Part shown: in pieces, positions 1 through 11,058 of the stretch | Numbering within the stretch: position 1 is the first letter of the stretch | Layout of the letters: each line of letters opens with the position of its first letter | Origin: Chara braunii | Lineage: Eukaryota; Streptophyta; Charophyceae; Charales; Characeae | Assembly: GCA_003427395.1 (NCBI GenBank) | Contig: BFEA01000656.1 | Span: forward strand, 238,476 to 264,871 | Length of the DNA: 26,396 nucleotides | Direction: 5' to 3' | Translations under genes and position numbers: made by a program | Notes under the pieces: model-generated | Told to the model about the DNA's origin: nothing | What the model saw: the letters and a program-made list of their open reading frames with translations, nothing else | Databases searched by the model: none

Positions 1-1290
1 CATTTGTTAAAGACAAATACTTGTGTACTTTTATGTTTAAAGGTACGTGGTACTTCGACAGTAATTATAAGTCTTTTACACGAAAGTACTACGTACCTTT
101 CCAGCATCGTTCCTCCAACGAAATATATATTTTCCCACACAAGTCCACATCAGGTGTGCATACACTGAACCCCAACTCCTCCACCCATAAAATATTTCAT
201 GGTGATATGAACTTAAAGTACACAATACCACATACTTAGTAGGATTGTGTTGAGAGTGTGTTGGGACTTGTTGAGAGTGCGTAGGGACTTGTCGGTATAT
301 ATATATATGGTGAGGGCCTTAGAATATGCCAATCAGTTGGGTCCAGCAGAAGAAGTAGATACATATCACAAATTAATTTTTTACAATTGAAAATAAAAAT
401 ATATCAGAATTTTTTTTCTGATGGTAACTTGTTGTGTATTGGAACAATTCGGGAGATTAGTGATAATTTGAAAAATACTCCAAAATAATGTACACCTTTT
501 TCTATGGTTGAAAGATGGTTGTTGCGCACTGCATAACCCGTGACGAGCAAGGTTGTCAACCCCCGCGCATTTGTCCCCACCGAGGATCCGGTTGTTTGGG
601 GATCAGACCCCCCAAGTTCCCCAACCCCAAGAAATCGCCCCCCCCCCCAAAAAAAAAAAAATCGAATAAAAATTGCAAAAACGAAAAAAGGTGGGTGCAG
701 TCCTAGCAGGGGGAAAATACAAACAGTTTTGGAACCCCTCGGGAGGCCTTTGGGATGCCCCCCATGCTGCGTTTTCCCCTTGTCCAGGCTCAACGAACAG
801 GGCATGGCACTTCGTGGTGCCATAAGGCAACGATGAACTGTTAAAATACAGGCTCAAGTTCAAATTTTGTTGTTGTCACGAGAGGGGGGAGGGGTTGCGT
901 AACCCGACATTCGTCGCAGTAGGGAGGGTTGTCCACCAAATGTCCAAAATGAGAATGAATCTTTCGTTGGAATATGCAAAGTTGTACTGCTAGAAGCCTT
1001 GTCTTTGGTGCATGCAACAACTTCAACCCTCCTCGTTCCTACGAGAAACAGGAAGGGGGGCAAAAAAAAAAAAAAGAGAAAAAAAAACATAAAAACTTAT
1101 AAAAACGAATTCCGACGTCTTTGAAAGCGGACGCTTGATAGGTTGTCTGGGAGTCACAACTCCCAACTTTCCTTAAGACGCGCAATGTGGCGCAGTTTAG
1201 TTACTTTTTCTTTTTTTTAGTCGTTGGCATATGTCAATGATATCCCCTCCCATCTTGGTACCTCGACGAACGTTGAGACACAAACCTGAG
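1..1290. other. No recognised gene
   Basis: AT-rich with C/A homopolymer runs near 640-662 and A runs near 1060-1088. A 7-bp hairpin around TTCGTG lies at about 803-822. Open frames here are short and resemble nothing known. A stretch near 945-985 loosely resembles the reverse complement of 26050-26100. Confidence 0.5.
249..290 (+). repeat. 21-bp tandem repeat, two copies
   Basis: GTTGAGAGTGTGTTGGGACTT and a copy with two changes. Confidence 0.7.
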
Positions 1291-1322
1291 TTCAATTGAA
1301 GCAAAGAGAAAAAGGGAAAAAA

Positions 1323-1323
1323 C

Positions 1324-1380
<57 letters not shown>
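1323..1380 (+). repeat. CT microsatellite
   Basis: Nearly pure CT dinucleotide run, followed by TA repeats to 1409. Confidence 0.95.
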
Positions 1381-1382
<2 letters not shown>

Positions 1383-1409
1383 GTATATATATATATGTAT
1401 ATATATATA

Positions 1410-1512
1410 GTCGGTGAAACTCCGACGAAACAGTTTGTCACAGCCCCTCGTTTGTTATCCTCTTCTCCCTCTCTGCCTACGGTTTACTGGGCAGTTCTAT
1501 TTGACGATATGT
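1410..1512 (+). repeat. Truncated copy of the hammerhead-bearing repeat
   Basis: Close copy (about 90-95% by eye) of 24438-24545. It starts at stem II (GTCGG/CCGAC, 1410-1414 and 1422-1426), followed by GAAA (1427-1430) and the stem III strand CAGTTTGT (1431-1438). It continues through a CT-rich stretch and the GCCTACGGTTTAC block to GACGATAT. The CTGATGA half is replaced by TA-rich sequence, so the ribozyme is incomplete. Confidence 0.8.
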
Positions 1513-1553
1513 ACATATATATATGTATATAGATATATGTATATATATATATA

Positions 1554-2272
1554 CAAGGTAACCGGCGTTCGGGACCGGCCGAACGCCCGAACTCGAACGC
1601 CCGAACGTATGGGACCCCTTGGGGATGCGTTCGGCCGTTCGGGCTGAACGCGGATCCCAAGAAAAAAAAAAAAAAATCAAAAAAATCTGAAAAAAAAATA
1701 TTTTATGGAAAAAAATAAATTAAACAATATTTTCATGAGCATTACATACGAATTACTTACCATATTTAAAATAAAAATAAAATACGGAAAACAAATACTA
1801 ATAATAAAAATAAATAAAAATAAAAAGATAATTAAATTTAGTGAGTGCACGAGCATATTTTCGACACTGCCATCTTTGGCGATTTTTTTTTTTTTGTTTG
1901 GCATAGCTAAATGCCCTGAAAATTTATAGATGTGTACTTCACATAATACAAAACCTACTAAAAATGTTTCAAAAAATAATAAAATTGTTTAGACCCCGAA
2001 CTAAAGTGAAAACAAAAAGTAAAAAGTGAAAAAATACTTGGGCGAGGACGTTTTGACACCGCCATCTTTGGCGATTTTTAATTCTTATTTGGATCAGAAA
2101 AATGACTTGAAAATTTACAGGCATGTACCTCACGTCATAGAGAACTCACAAAAACAAATTCAGAAAAAAAATTATATTTTTAGGCCGCGAAATAATTTTT
2201 GGCGGGGGCCGAACGCCGTCGGGTCGGACCCCGTACGGGACCGCGAACGCCTGCACGTACGGGCTGACGACC

Positions 2273-2275
<3 letters not shown>
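1554..2275. mobile_element. Possible inverted-repeat DNA element in TA-rich DNA
   Basis: The ends CAAGGTAACC... (1554) and, reverse complemented, CAGGGTCGTC... (2275) are followed by matching GC-rich blocks rich in GTTCGG/CCGAACG. TA repeats flank both sides. Inside are two diverged direct copies of a block with GCCATCTTTGGCGATTTTT (about 1855 and 2055). No transposase. The CAGGG-type end would suit a hAT-like MITE, but the flanking TA repeat hides any target duplication. Confidence 0.35.

Positions 2276-2366
<91 letters not shown>
2276..2366 (+). repeat. Long TA microsatellite
   Basis: About 45 uninterrupted TA units, able to extrude as a cruciform. Slippage during sequencing makes the true length uncertain. 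Confidence 0.95.
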
Positions 2367-2371
<5 letters not shown>

Positions 2372-2643
2372 TACATTAATATATATATATTTTTTTCCTT
2401 TTCGATTTTATGTGAGTCATCCTTGCGCGGGGCTACACTAATGTGCAGTGGGACCCGGAAATTTTTTTCACCAGCCGGTACATACAGGCGTTCGGGAAAT
2501 ATATACAAATCGTTTTTGAACGGCGAGTTGCCCCCTGCACAGAGAATTGAAGGGGTAAAAAGAAAAAAAAAGAAAGAAGGGAAAGGAAGGAAGGGGGAGA
2601 AGAAAAAAAAAATGAAACGGTCGCAAATTTGGCCGAGGCCGTA

Positions 2644-2985
2644 GAACAAGTGCAGCCCCTAGAAGTTTCTAGGGGCTGACGGGACTGCACCTGTTCGTTT
2701 TTGAACAGGCTGCTGCAAATGGCTGAATTCGACCATTTGCTACCACATTTGGCTTGAAGAGGTAGCCAGGTGCATGCATAGCACTTGGAACCTGGTTCCC
2801 CTAGGGGAACATCAAGGTTCCCAGCCCTCGATCGAAATTTAGATCGATGGTCGGGCTCAGCCCCGTTTTTTGGCTGAGTCTCAAGTGGCTGCCCACCACT
2901 CCAGCCGAGCTATGAAAGCAGGGCTGGCAAACAGCATCCTCACTCAATTGAGGTGCTGCCCAGTGGAGAGCAGCATTATGCTGCT
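2644..2985. repeat. Run of at least eleven consecutive short hairpins
   Basis: Successive inverted repeats fill about 340 bp. Examples: 2654-2664/2667-2677 (11 bp perfect, nested in 2644-2655/2685-2696), 2691-2696/2703-2708, 2715-2722/2733-2740, 2739-2744/2761-2766, 2766-2773/2781-2788, 2787-2792/2794-2799, 2795-2810 (16-bp palindrome), 2828-2833/2842-2847, 2856-2862/2872-2878, 2901-2906/2922-2927, 2932-2942/2949-2958 and 2969-2976/2978-2985. Several share or overlap arms. No coding frame is evident. Confidence 0.75.
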
Positions 2986-3115
2986 AGAGGGTTGAGATGA
3001 AGATAGAGAAAGGGAGTGGAGTGAAGGTCTGCAGTGAGAAAGGAAGGAGGAGGCTGCCATAGCCACCGTGCTGCGTGGTGCCAGTAGGGTGGTACTACCG
3101 TTCGTGGTAGGTATT

Positions 3116-3385
3116 CAGCAAGCGGTGTAGGGGAAACTCTGCCCGTTTTGCACGGCGGCAACAAGTTTTTCAGCAAGCGTTGCAGGGGAAACTCTGCCCG
3201 TTTTGCAAGGTGGCGGCAAAATTTTCAGCAAGCGGTGCAGGGGAAACTCTGTCCGTTTTGCACGGTGGCGGCAAATTTTTCAGCAAGCGGTGCAGGGGAA
3301 ACTCTGCCCGTTTTGCACGGCGGCAGCAAGTCTTCGGCAAACGGTGCAGGGGAGACTCTGCCTGTTTGGCACGGTAACGGCGGCG
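3116..3385 (+). repeat. 55-bp tandem array, about five copies
   Basis: Units 3116-3170, 3171-3225, 3226-3280 and 3281-3335 are nearly identical (CAGCAAGCGGTGCAGGGGAA start, then ACTCTGCCCGTTTTGCACGG). A fifth degenerate unit starts at 3336. Because 55 is not a multiple of three, the same peptide appears in three frames; it is not protein-coding. Confidence 0.9.
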
Positions 3386-3390
3386 CAGAT

Positions 3391-3590
3391 TTGACGGCGG
3401 TAGTGCGGAAGCGATGCTGAAATTTTGCAGCGATAGCGCGGGTTTGACGGCAGTAGTGCGGAAGCGCTGCCGAAATTTTACAGTGACGGCGCGGGCTTGA
3501 CGATGGTAGTGCGGAAGCGCTGCCGAAATTTTGCGGCGACAGCATGGGTTTGACGGCGGTGGTGCGGAAGCGCTGCCGGTTTTTCACGGC
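3391..3590 (+). repeat. 53-bp tandem array, about four copies
   Basis: TTGACGGCGGTAGTGCGGAA-type units start at 3391, 3444, 3497 and 3550, exactly 53 bp apart. This array directly follows the 55-bp one but has a different unit. Confidence 0.88.
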
Positions 3591-3616
3591 AGAGGCGGCA
3601 GTGTTCTTGCACTGAC

Positions 3617-3624
3617 TATATAAG
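3617..3624 (+). promoter_or_regulatory. TATA box downstream of tandem arrays
   Basis: TATATAAG lies just after the two tandem arrays. Tandem repeats followed by a TATA box would fit the U3 region of an LTR or a promoter, but no transcript or LTR pair was found. Confidence 0.4.
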
Positions 3625-6560
3625 TCGGTGATTGAGCATTGGCAAAGGGAAGGTTCCACAAAGTGGTGGTGTGCTTGAAAGTGGTGTGAGTGCTACGCCG
3701 TAGTGGCATAGTGAAATTGGGGGTGAGTAACGGTGGCGCGAAGGTGTTATTGTATTACTGGGAGGTGGTTGTGTTAAGAGGGTGTCGCGGCAAGTTATCG
3801 CTCTAGGGAATGGTGTAGATCGCCTTGCGGGCGACTTGTTGTGACGATTGTCTTCTCTGAAGTGTGATTTTACACGGTCTTTTTGAGTGGGCCGCCTCTT
3901 TAACTTCACTCAAGGTCAGTTTTGACTCAGACCTCTTCACACCTGTGTGAACCCACACTTGCTTGACCCTGTCTCTTTGAATGTTCACAGAAAAGGGTAG
4001 TGGAAATGTGTGTTTGCGCGTGTGAATGGAAGTCTAACGCGAGTTTGAACTTGCATTGCTTTTTTTTGAACTTGTTGTTTGGCCTGATATGCAGGTAGGT
4101 AGAATAATGCCTAAAAAAAGAGAGATCTGATCATGTCAACGGAAATGAAGGGATGACAATTGTTTTTTTTGTCGTTCACTTGTATGTATGCTGAAGGGAT
4201 GAGAAGACAGTAGACGACGAGAAACGAAGTGATCACACAAAGAAGAAGAAATCAATTGGACATGGACTTTTCCTGAGGATACCCGTTCTTTTCCGAATAA
4301 CCCTCTCTGTCTATGCCCGTCTGTCTGAATGATTTTCTCTCCTGTGATCTCCTTTTTCGTCTAAGATTACCCTTGACGTCAGGCGTTGAAGGATCGTTTG
4401 CTGTCGTGGTAGACGTTTTTCTCTTTCCTAGGAGGCATCTGAGTCGGGGGTTCGTTGCCTTAGGGGTCGGCCCTGCTATCGACTTGGAGTAGACCGCTTA
4501 TGGGGGGGGATACCACGCTGTTGTGGTGGAGCCAGCCCGACTTCTGAGATCCGAGGTTCGCTCGGGCGAGGACGAGGGGTGTCCCAGACCACCTCTTATG
4601 GAAAGGACATGCGCCTACTCACAGAAGAGTCTAAAGTTATCAGCGCCTCGCGTTAAGGGCGCGCTGCCATAACATACCCCTCTAGTGGTCGTCTTAGGGG
4701 CCACTTGTGCATGGAGAACTGAGCCACAATAAGCTCGGTTCATGGCTACTACTTGAAACAGAGCGCAGCTAGGCACTTTTGTCGTGGTTGGCCTCGCCAC
4801 AAGAAGCGAGGACCAATAGGGTTGATATGGCAAACAAGGCTTGGATAGCTAGAGCGCGGAAACAACCCTTTTCAGTAAGGCCAACGAGGGCCTGAAGGAC
4901 AAAGCAACCAACAAAATTTGAAAGTGGATCCTTGACCTTAATGGGGCATCCACTGTTCAATTGTTCAAGTCGGGTGCTGATTTGAATAACGGTAGCTGGA
5001 TTACTTGCAGATGGCATTCACACCAAAGTTAGAAAGGTTGTGAAGTCATCACTAAAACAATTACATCCTAGCTCTACTTGAAAATTGAGATTTGTATGTG
5101 CTTCTTTTCGAGAAGTCAATATAGGGTGGAATGAAAGAACTTGGCAACGCATCTCATCGAGTCGAAAAAGTTGTGACAGTCCAGCCGTCTGGCAGGCAGA
5201 GTGGAGATACTTTGGTGGGATGCCATTTGAGCGCCGCCTAGTGTATCAGTCATGCTTTTATCTTTTATTAATAAGTGTTATTTGAAGTCGAGTCAACTCA
5301 TGTGGGCTCGTTGTTGAATGACAAACCAAATCAGCCTTTGTCGATTTGATTTAAACGAGTGGTATGCATGATTGTATCGATTTCAGAAAATAAGTCAACT
5401 TACGTTGACCCGAGTCTTCTTTTGAAGGTGTTTTGTCTGATTAATTCCTGATTGTATTTGAAAGAAGGGACTAGGATTGATTGAGATTTCCTTATGCTTG
5501 GAATATCACGTCCTAGTCGACCCACGTCGGTCCGATTCTTGGAAAATCAGCGCTTCAGGGACATACGACGTTCGAGTCCACTTTGGCGTTCAACCATGGG
5601 TAGCTATGCTACAGCGAACAAGCAAATGCCCTCGACCGACCTACCTCTGCAATTGCATTATAAACGTTTTCGCACGTGGGTCGGTAGCTCGGCGGGGATA
5701 CGCCCCTAAGGGTGGTGACAGCCCCTTAGGGAAGGTAAGTTGTGCCCTGTGGGAACCTATCCTATCGTAGGGGACTGCGGGATGTACAACTGCCACATTC
5801 GGTCGGAGCGGCAAAGGGTCGGCGCGGGTTACCGTGTCGTCCCCGAGTTGTCTCTGAAAGGTTGAAAGCCTAAGTTTCTCCTGCGTGACGCGGCCGGGAG
5901 GGCCCTCGCTCATGCGGGGGCCGATGCGTTCGACAGCGTGATCTAGTTGATCATGCGGCTGAAATCGATCGCGCCTTAGTGCTTTAACACACGCTGCTCT
6001 AAAAGGAGCTAGCCAGTGGGGCCGGTCAAGTTCGATCCCTCCATCTGCGGGCAAGATCTAAGTGTTGGTTCCTACTAGGCTAGCTTCTACCACAGTAGTG
6101 GCACGAGCAACTCTTCTATATGAAGAGTTGCGTCCGGCAAGCCCTCGACTTCGTAGCCAGTAGGCCCAAATACTCGAGCCCTCTAGTGAGCCAAGTTGTT
6201 TTTGACGAAGGGTCAGACACTGAACCCATGAGGTTGGCGCCCTGCCTCCACCATTCGTAGTAGGCGCGCGCCTGGCCGCGACAAAATGCAAAGGCCAGAC
6301 GCGACCGTTTTATTCAATTAACCAAATCGTGGTCTCAACGGGGCCGTGCTTTCTGCGACCAAAATCTCAACTCGTGCATCCTAACAATCGTGAGTATATT
6401 TAACCCTTATCGTGGCCGCGAACTCTTGCGGTCTGCTCATTCCGTCAAAAGGGAGTCACGTGTGATTACTCCATGTGTTCCTGTCCTTTCTTAGTTTTGG
6501 TCGGAAGTGTCTGACTATCATATTTAAAATACCCGGCAGATACCTTTGTTAGAGATTGTG
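3625..6560. other. No recognised gene; possible decayed retroelement DNA
   Basis: Short frames (for example 4615-4833 and 5641-6054, minus strand) show no known motif. A perfect 10-bp stem with loop TATAT lies at 6107-6131. GC content is higher around 4440-4830 and 5650-6300. Nothing ties it to a gene. Confidence 0.4.
6107..6131. repeat. Perfect 10-bp hairpin
   Basis: GCAACTCTTC and its reverse complement around TATAT. There is no T run after it, so it is not a clear terminator. Confidence 0.7.
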
Positions 6561-7271
6561 GCCGTTTCGTTTCTTTCGAGGCATATAGGGTTTTTAACCC
6601 CGGAGAAAAGTGTCTCAGAAGTATTGGTTGTTTAAGCAAACATTATTCTCTCAATTTTACATTTCACTGCCTACCTACTCCTAGACGATACAGGAGGTTC
6701 GTGCAAGCATAGCTACCTCTCTCAATCACAGAGATGCATGTTTTCTTCCGTCCTAAATGGCGGTGGCCAGGGAGTAGGGTGCGGTTGGCTAGCACAAAAA
6801 TCGAGTATTTTGCCAATAGTTTCTGATCGACCACTCCCAACCCCATCGAATAACAATGTCTACGGCCAACACTCTCCCCCACACCTTGGTGCCACCAACA
6901 ATGTTGCTATGGAGGTCGAGCCCCAAAGTTGCGTCAACGTATGTAGTGTGCGAGAGAGTGTTGGCCGTAGACATTGTTATTCGATGGGGTCGAAAGAGGT
7001 CGATGGGAAGTTATTGGCAAAATGCTCATTTTTTGTGCTAGCCAACAGCACCCTACACCCTGACCACCGCCAATTAGGGAGGGAGACAACATGCATCTCT
7101 GTGATTGAGAGAGGTAGCTATGCTTGCAGGAACCTTCTATATAGGCTCAGGAGTAGGTAGGCAGTCAAACGTAAAATTGAGAGAATGATATAGCTTAAAC
7201 AACCAATATACTTTTCAGGCACTTTTCTTCGGGGTTAAAAAAGTGATGTGTGCCAAAAGAAACGAAATGGC
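6561..7271. mobile_element. Large foldback (inverted-repeat) element
   Basis: The left arm (6561-6876) and right arm (6954-7271) are reverse complements over about 316 bp with mismatches. The innermost 36 bp (6841-6876 with 6954-6989) are perfect. The loop is 77 nt. No transposase frame exists; the similar peptides read on both strands simply reflect the symmetry. It is probably a MITE-like or foldback element. Ends and target duplication could not be fixed by eye. Confidence 0.75.
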
Positions 7272-7289
7272 GCGGACCTCCTTTTGGTT

Positions 7290-7345
7290 AGCGTCACCCA
7301 TAATTTTGCTTTAGAGGTCGAGCCCTAAAAGTTGTGTCAACATGC
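7290..7345 (+). repeat. Diverged copy of the foldback loop
   Basis: Matches the foldback loop at about 6889-6945, sharing GAGGTCGAGCCC and the GTTG-GTCAACRT stretch. It suggests a second, partly lost element beside the foldback. Confidence 0.45.
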
Positions 7346-7739
7346 ACACCGCATATTTTATTCTTTGGTTGGGAAACAAACCAGTAACTTCAACCACCAG
7401 TACATTTCCTAGCCATTTTTTCAAAGTTTTCGGCTTGCATGTTGCCACAATTTTCAGGGCTTTGGTCTTTGGGGCAAAATGGTTGGTGGCACCAACCAAA
7501 AGGATGTCGAGGGTGGTTCATTGTTTTTTTATTGCCCCATGTGTGTACTTTCGATAAGGCAACTTATTACTGAAAGAATACAAAAATGAAGGTATCAATC
7601 AAAAGATGTACATCCAGTAATAAATTTTAAATTATGAACAACAGGATCCTATAATCGGAATTCAACAACATGTCAGTATGCATAATTTCAAAACACAACT
7701 CCTGACCTTTGCTCAACGACATTGACAATGGCAACTTAT

Positions 7740-8087
7740 TATAGGGGAACTTTAAAAATATCAGTGAAAAAGACAAATGGACACCATATTTTTTGCTTTG
7801 GGTAAATACTGTGCAAGAAGAACAACGATTGATAAATTAATTGACCCAATAAAACAATCTTAAGTGGATGATGATCTCTCTGCCACTTTAGAAGGGAACT
7901 TGAAGGTAACATATGATTTTTACAATAATATTTTTACTTCAGCCAAAAAACATAGGGACCTAAAGAAGGATGTCTTCACACTACTTACCCCAAATTATCT
8001 TGGAACAAACGACCCTTTTAGAGGAACCATTAACAAAAAACGAGATTTTGACAAAATTACTACAAAAAAAAAACATAAAACACCTGG
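7740..8087 (+). pseudogene. Older LINE ORF2, part upstream of the insertion
   Basis: Conceptual translation resembles the linker between endonuclease and reverse transcriptase of plant L1-type LINEs. It shows a GKYCARRTTIDKL-like block, then (7864 on) FYNNIFTS, a LLTP block, and a degenerate approach to the conserved K-x-PG motif (KTPG, 8077-8088). An in-frame stop precedes 7864 and the DNA is AT-rich, so the element is dead. It is interrupted at 8087; the same frame motif resumes at 11061. The upstream limit is uncertain. Confidence 0.6.
8075..8087 (+). repeat. Target-site duplication, left copy
   Basis: ATAAAACACCTGG, identical to 11059-11071 and flanking the inserted LINE. Removing the insert plus one copy rejoins the host LINE at its K-x-PG motif. 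Confidence 0.8.
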
Positions 8088-8263
8088 TGGCTCTCACATC
8101 ATGATCAACAGAGTCAATCCCAGCCTCACAATTATGGAGGCATGTCTTGGCTACAGTCGGATCAGCCGCAGAGATATTTGGGGATTAGGCTAGCCGACAC
8201 GGGTCCCCATCACTCCATGGTCCCGGAACAAATGTCGAAAATGTTAGCAAAACTGTCAGCCTA

Positions 8264-10181
8264 GTCGGACATTTATACATCGTTGTTTGGGAGGGCATTA
8301 GTGTTAAATGCTTCCATTTTCTCAATGTTATGGTATGTTGGAACAATATGGACTCCGCCATCACAGTCGCTTCGCAAGCTTATGAGGATAGCAGCCGCAT
8401 ACTTATGCAGCAAATCCGGATAAGACCAATTTTATATCAAAAGTAGCCTGGAGGCAAGTAATCCAATCAAAGGATCAAGGGGGGCTGGGCATTTTGGATC
8501 CCGCCCAACAGATCAGAGCACTTCAAACCAAATGGGTCATCAAATTATTTACGCAACCCCATCTACGCTGGGCCCCCCTAGCATTGGAACACATACGGGG
8601 GATGGCAAGATACACAACCCCACCAAACATAGAGGGCACGTTTTGGTTATTATGTAAAGGGTGGGCCAAGAAGGGAATAACAAGAGCGCAGGGGGGAGGG
8701 GAAAACGAAGCCAGGTCTTCATATTGGGCCCACATACTAAAGATTTGGGCCGGAGTCTTCCCAGCAAGAGTAAGACGCCCAAGAACGAAAGAGGAAATTC
8801 TTAGACAACCTTTATTTTGTAACTTATGGTTGAAAGATTCTCAAGGAAAACCTAGAACACTTACAGCAAAGAACGCCAAGTGGGGGAATTGGTTGGAGCA
8901 TGGGGTATGGTAGATACACCAACTCACAATAGGTGGAAAACGGGGAGGGAAATGAGAGAGGAAATGAAAGGTTGCCACAAGCTAACTGAGAATTTAAATG
9001 AAGTGCTTACCTCCATACCCCAAGCATGGACACAAATATTAAAGGGCCCGTTCAAATGGGGCTGGCGTGACTGGGCAACGTGGACCTCAAGCTCGGAACC
9101 AGATCACGCGTTCCGCATTCACCACGAGGTGGGCCCAACCAATAAATGGCTGGAGGCATACATGTATCCAATCCTGAATCCAGGCTTTACGGTTAGCCCA
9201 TTGGACAAAGAAACACGGGTCCTAATAGCAGTCAATAAAAGACTCCTTACGAAAGTCAGGGTGATTGAGACTGATGAGTTCACAAATTTTGCTCCTACAA
9301 CGCCTATCCAAGATCTGGAAATTGATCCAGTACTTTAGGCATGGAACATCAAAGGGAATGGATCAAGAGTAGCTAAGAGAGTTAACGTACTCCTCTACAC
9401 TACTAAATGGGGATATAGGTTAAGAAAGAGATCAACTAAGAAGGATCAATCCCTACCAATGAGATGGGAAAAGATGGTGGGAATACCAAGACAGCAAATA
9501 GGAAAACTGTCGTGGTCAATTTTGCACAGCATCAGGCTGAATAAAGTCCGAAGCATGCAGTGACTCATATTTCATGTCGCACTCCCGGTCAACACCTGGC
9601 TGTACGACAAACGAAGCAGGAATAACAGAGATGTGAGTGAGCAAAACTGTGTCATGTGCACGGAAGGAGTACCCGAAACACTGCTTCACTGCCTTCTGCT
9701 CTGCCCGGAAGCAGAGTATATTTGGTCTATAACTCGAACCCTATGGGATCGTATCACGGAAGTGTTATTCCCAAGAAGTAAAAGACCCCATCTCACAGGA
9801 ACTGAAGTCCCAACAGGTTGGAATTCAAACCATAATTGTATCTATCAGTTACTGAGACAATACACATTATGGACAATATGGAAAAGAAGATGCCAACAAG
9901 TGATAGGTAAAAGTCTGTCAACTAGAATGGAAGCCAGAGCAACACTACATAATCTGCTAAAGACGGACATTATAACTCAATGGCAGCGAGCCAAGAAACA
10001 GGCAGCGGCTAGCCCGGAAAGGGCGAAGGACATTCTCAACAAATTATACAACAAAGTTTTGGCTGAAGGTAAAATAACCACAATAGAGGGGCACAAGCTG
10101 AACTTCTGTTGGTTCAGAGAAGACCAACAAGACATGGCAAACGGGCACCAGGGGCAGACACAACAACTGTCTTCACCATGA
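8264..10181 (+). pseudogene. LINE ORF2 C-terminal region with zf-RVT zinc finger, broken
   Basis: The reading frame changes at least twice. Frame at 8264 gives SLFGRALVLN and WYVGTIWTP, typical of the post-RT region. Frame at 8470-8913 gives GGLGILDPAQ and EEILRQPLFCNLW. Frame from about 8905 continues to 10181 with a TAG at 9336-9338 and a TGA at 9561-9563. The zf-RVT finger is clear: CVMC at 9648-9659, His at 9687-9689 and Cys at 9702-9704 in the ET-LLHC-LLCP context. A basic C-terminal tail follows. The PLFxNxW motif also occurs in the surrounding older LINE, so both belong to one broad family. No complete protein can be made. Confidence 0.85.
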
Positions 10182-11008
10182 TTACGGGAAGTCAATGCTC
10201 AGAAAGGCGAAGGTCATGGGTGAAGTACAAGCAAATGATCACAGGTTAAGATAGAATCGCAAACGGTTGACCATAGCAAGAAGCAAGGCAACTGTGGGGA
10301 CTAATGACAATGAGAGGAAGGGAAGGGGTTCACAACAAAGGATCATTGGAGAATATTGGCAATGAGAAGGAAAAGGAAGAGTTCGGGTAAAGATACTATA
10401 AAATCATGACGTCTACAAAGTATGCAGACCTCTAGAGGAATACAGGAAGGTTTAAAGGTTTAAGCAAGTAGGGTTTAGGGTTTTAGAAAATAATACTCAG
10501 AAATCATTGCCGGAAATTCAAGCTTCATCAAGGGAATACAAATGTGATTATGGTATAGGGGAACAATGGGGTCCACATTCCAATACATGTAGAGTGTTAA
10601 GGTAGTTTCTTGATATTCACGAGTTATATGACAGGTTACTAGGGGTAATATGAGAGGAAAGGACATAGAAAACAGGGCAGACAATACCAGTTTTTATAGA
10701 CATTCATGTAGGACATGGCAGACTCTTAAGGAAAGGTCTGAGTGGAAAGAATGTGGAGGGGTTGTGAGTTCAATTGCGGGATGAGGTAGAATAGGTTAAC
10801 TTAGGCAGGGGGGAGGAGGGGTATATCCTTCCGTATGGAAGTAATCAATGCCGCCCACTCGGGCCTTCCACCCATCATGAGGAGGAGCGTGTGTGAGTAT
10901 TTTTTGTAATCATTTATGACTTGACGGGGGAATAGGAACCGGACTGTTGCTCCTCAGAATGGCAGGAGCCAGAACCGTCAGGTTCTGTTTTTTTTTAAAT
11001 AAAAAATA

Positions 11009-11047
<39 letters not shown>
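11009..11047 (+). repeat. TAA microsatellite, 3' tail of inserted LINE
   Basis: About 13 TAA units with A-rich flanks. LINE 3' ends often carry short simple-repeat tails, and here it abuts the target-site duplication. Confidence 0.8.
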
Positions 11048-11048
<1 letters not shown>

Positions 11049-11058
11049 TAAATAAAAA

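Larger units (their letters stand above)
8088..11058 (+). mobile_element. 5'-truncated LINE inserted into the older LINE
   Basis: The insert runs from just after the first copy of a 13-bp duplication to an A/T-rich TAA tail before the second copy. It holds the C-terminal reverse-transcriptase/connection region and zf-RVT finger, about 830 bp of 3' untranslated DNA (10182-11008) and a TAA-repeat tail. The upstream endonuclease and catalytic RT boxes are missing, as expected from 5' truncation during target-primed reverse transcription. Base composition is less AT-rich than in the host LINE, which suggests a younger element. Confidence 0.8.

Noticed and set aside
2146-2649. 167-codon minus-strand frame with an Ile/Tyr run
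   Set aside because: Mostly translation of the TA microsatellite.
3148-3420. Three overlapping frames with a repeated CPFCxVAA / GETLPVLHGG peptide
   Set aside because: They are the 55-bp tandem repeat read in different frames; the unit is not a multiple of three.
5641-6054. 137-codon minus-strand frame
   Set aside because: GC-rich stretch without recognisable motifs, start context or homologous features.
6738-7160. 140-codon frame with similar peptides on both strands
   Set aside because: Mirror effect of the 6561-7271 inverted repeat; no known domain.
9270-9282. CTGATGAG in the inserted LINE as a hammerhead core
   Set aside because: No stem II or GAAA follows; it is coding-derived sequence.
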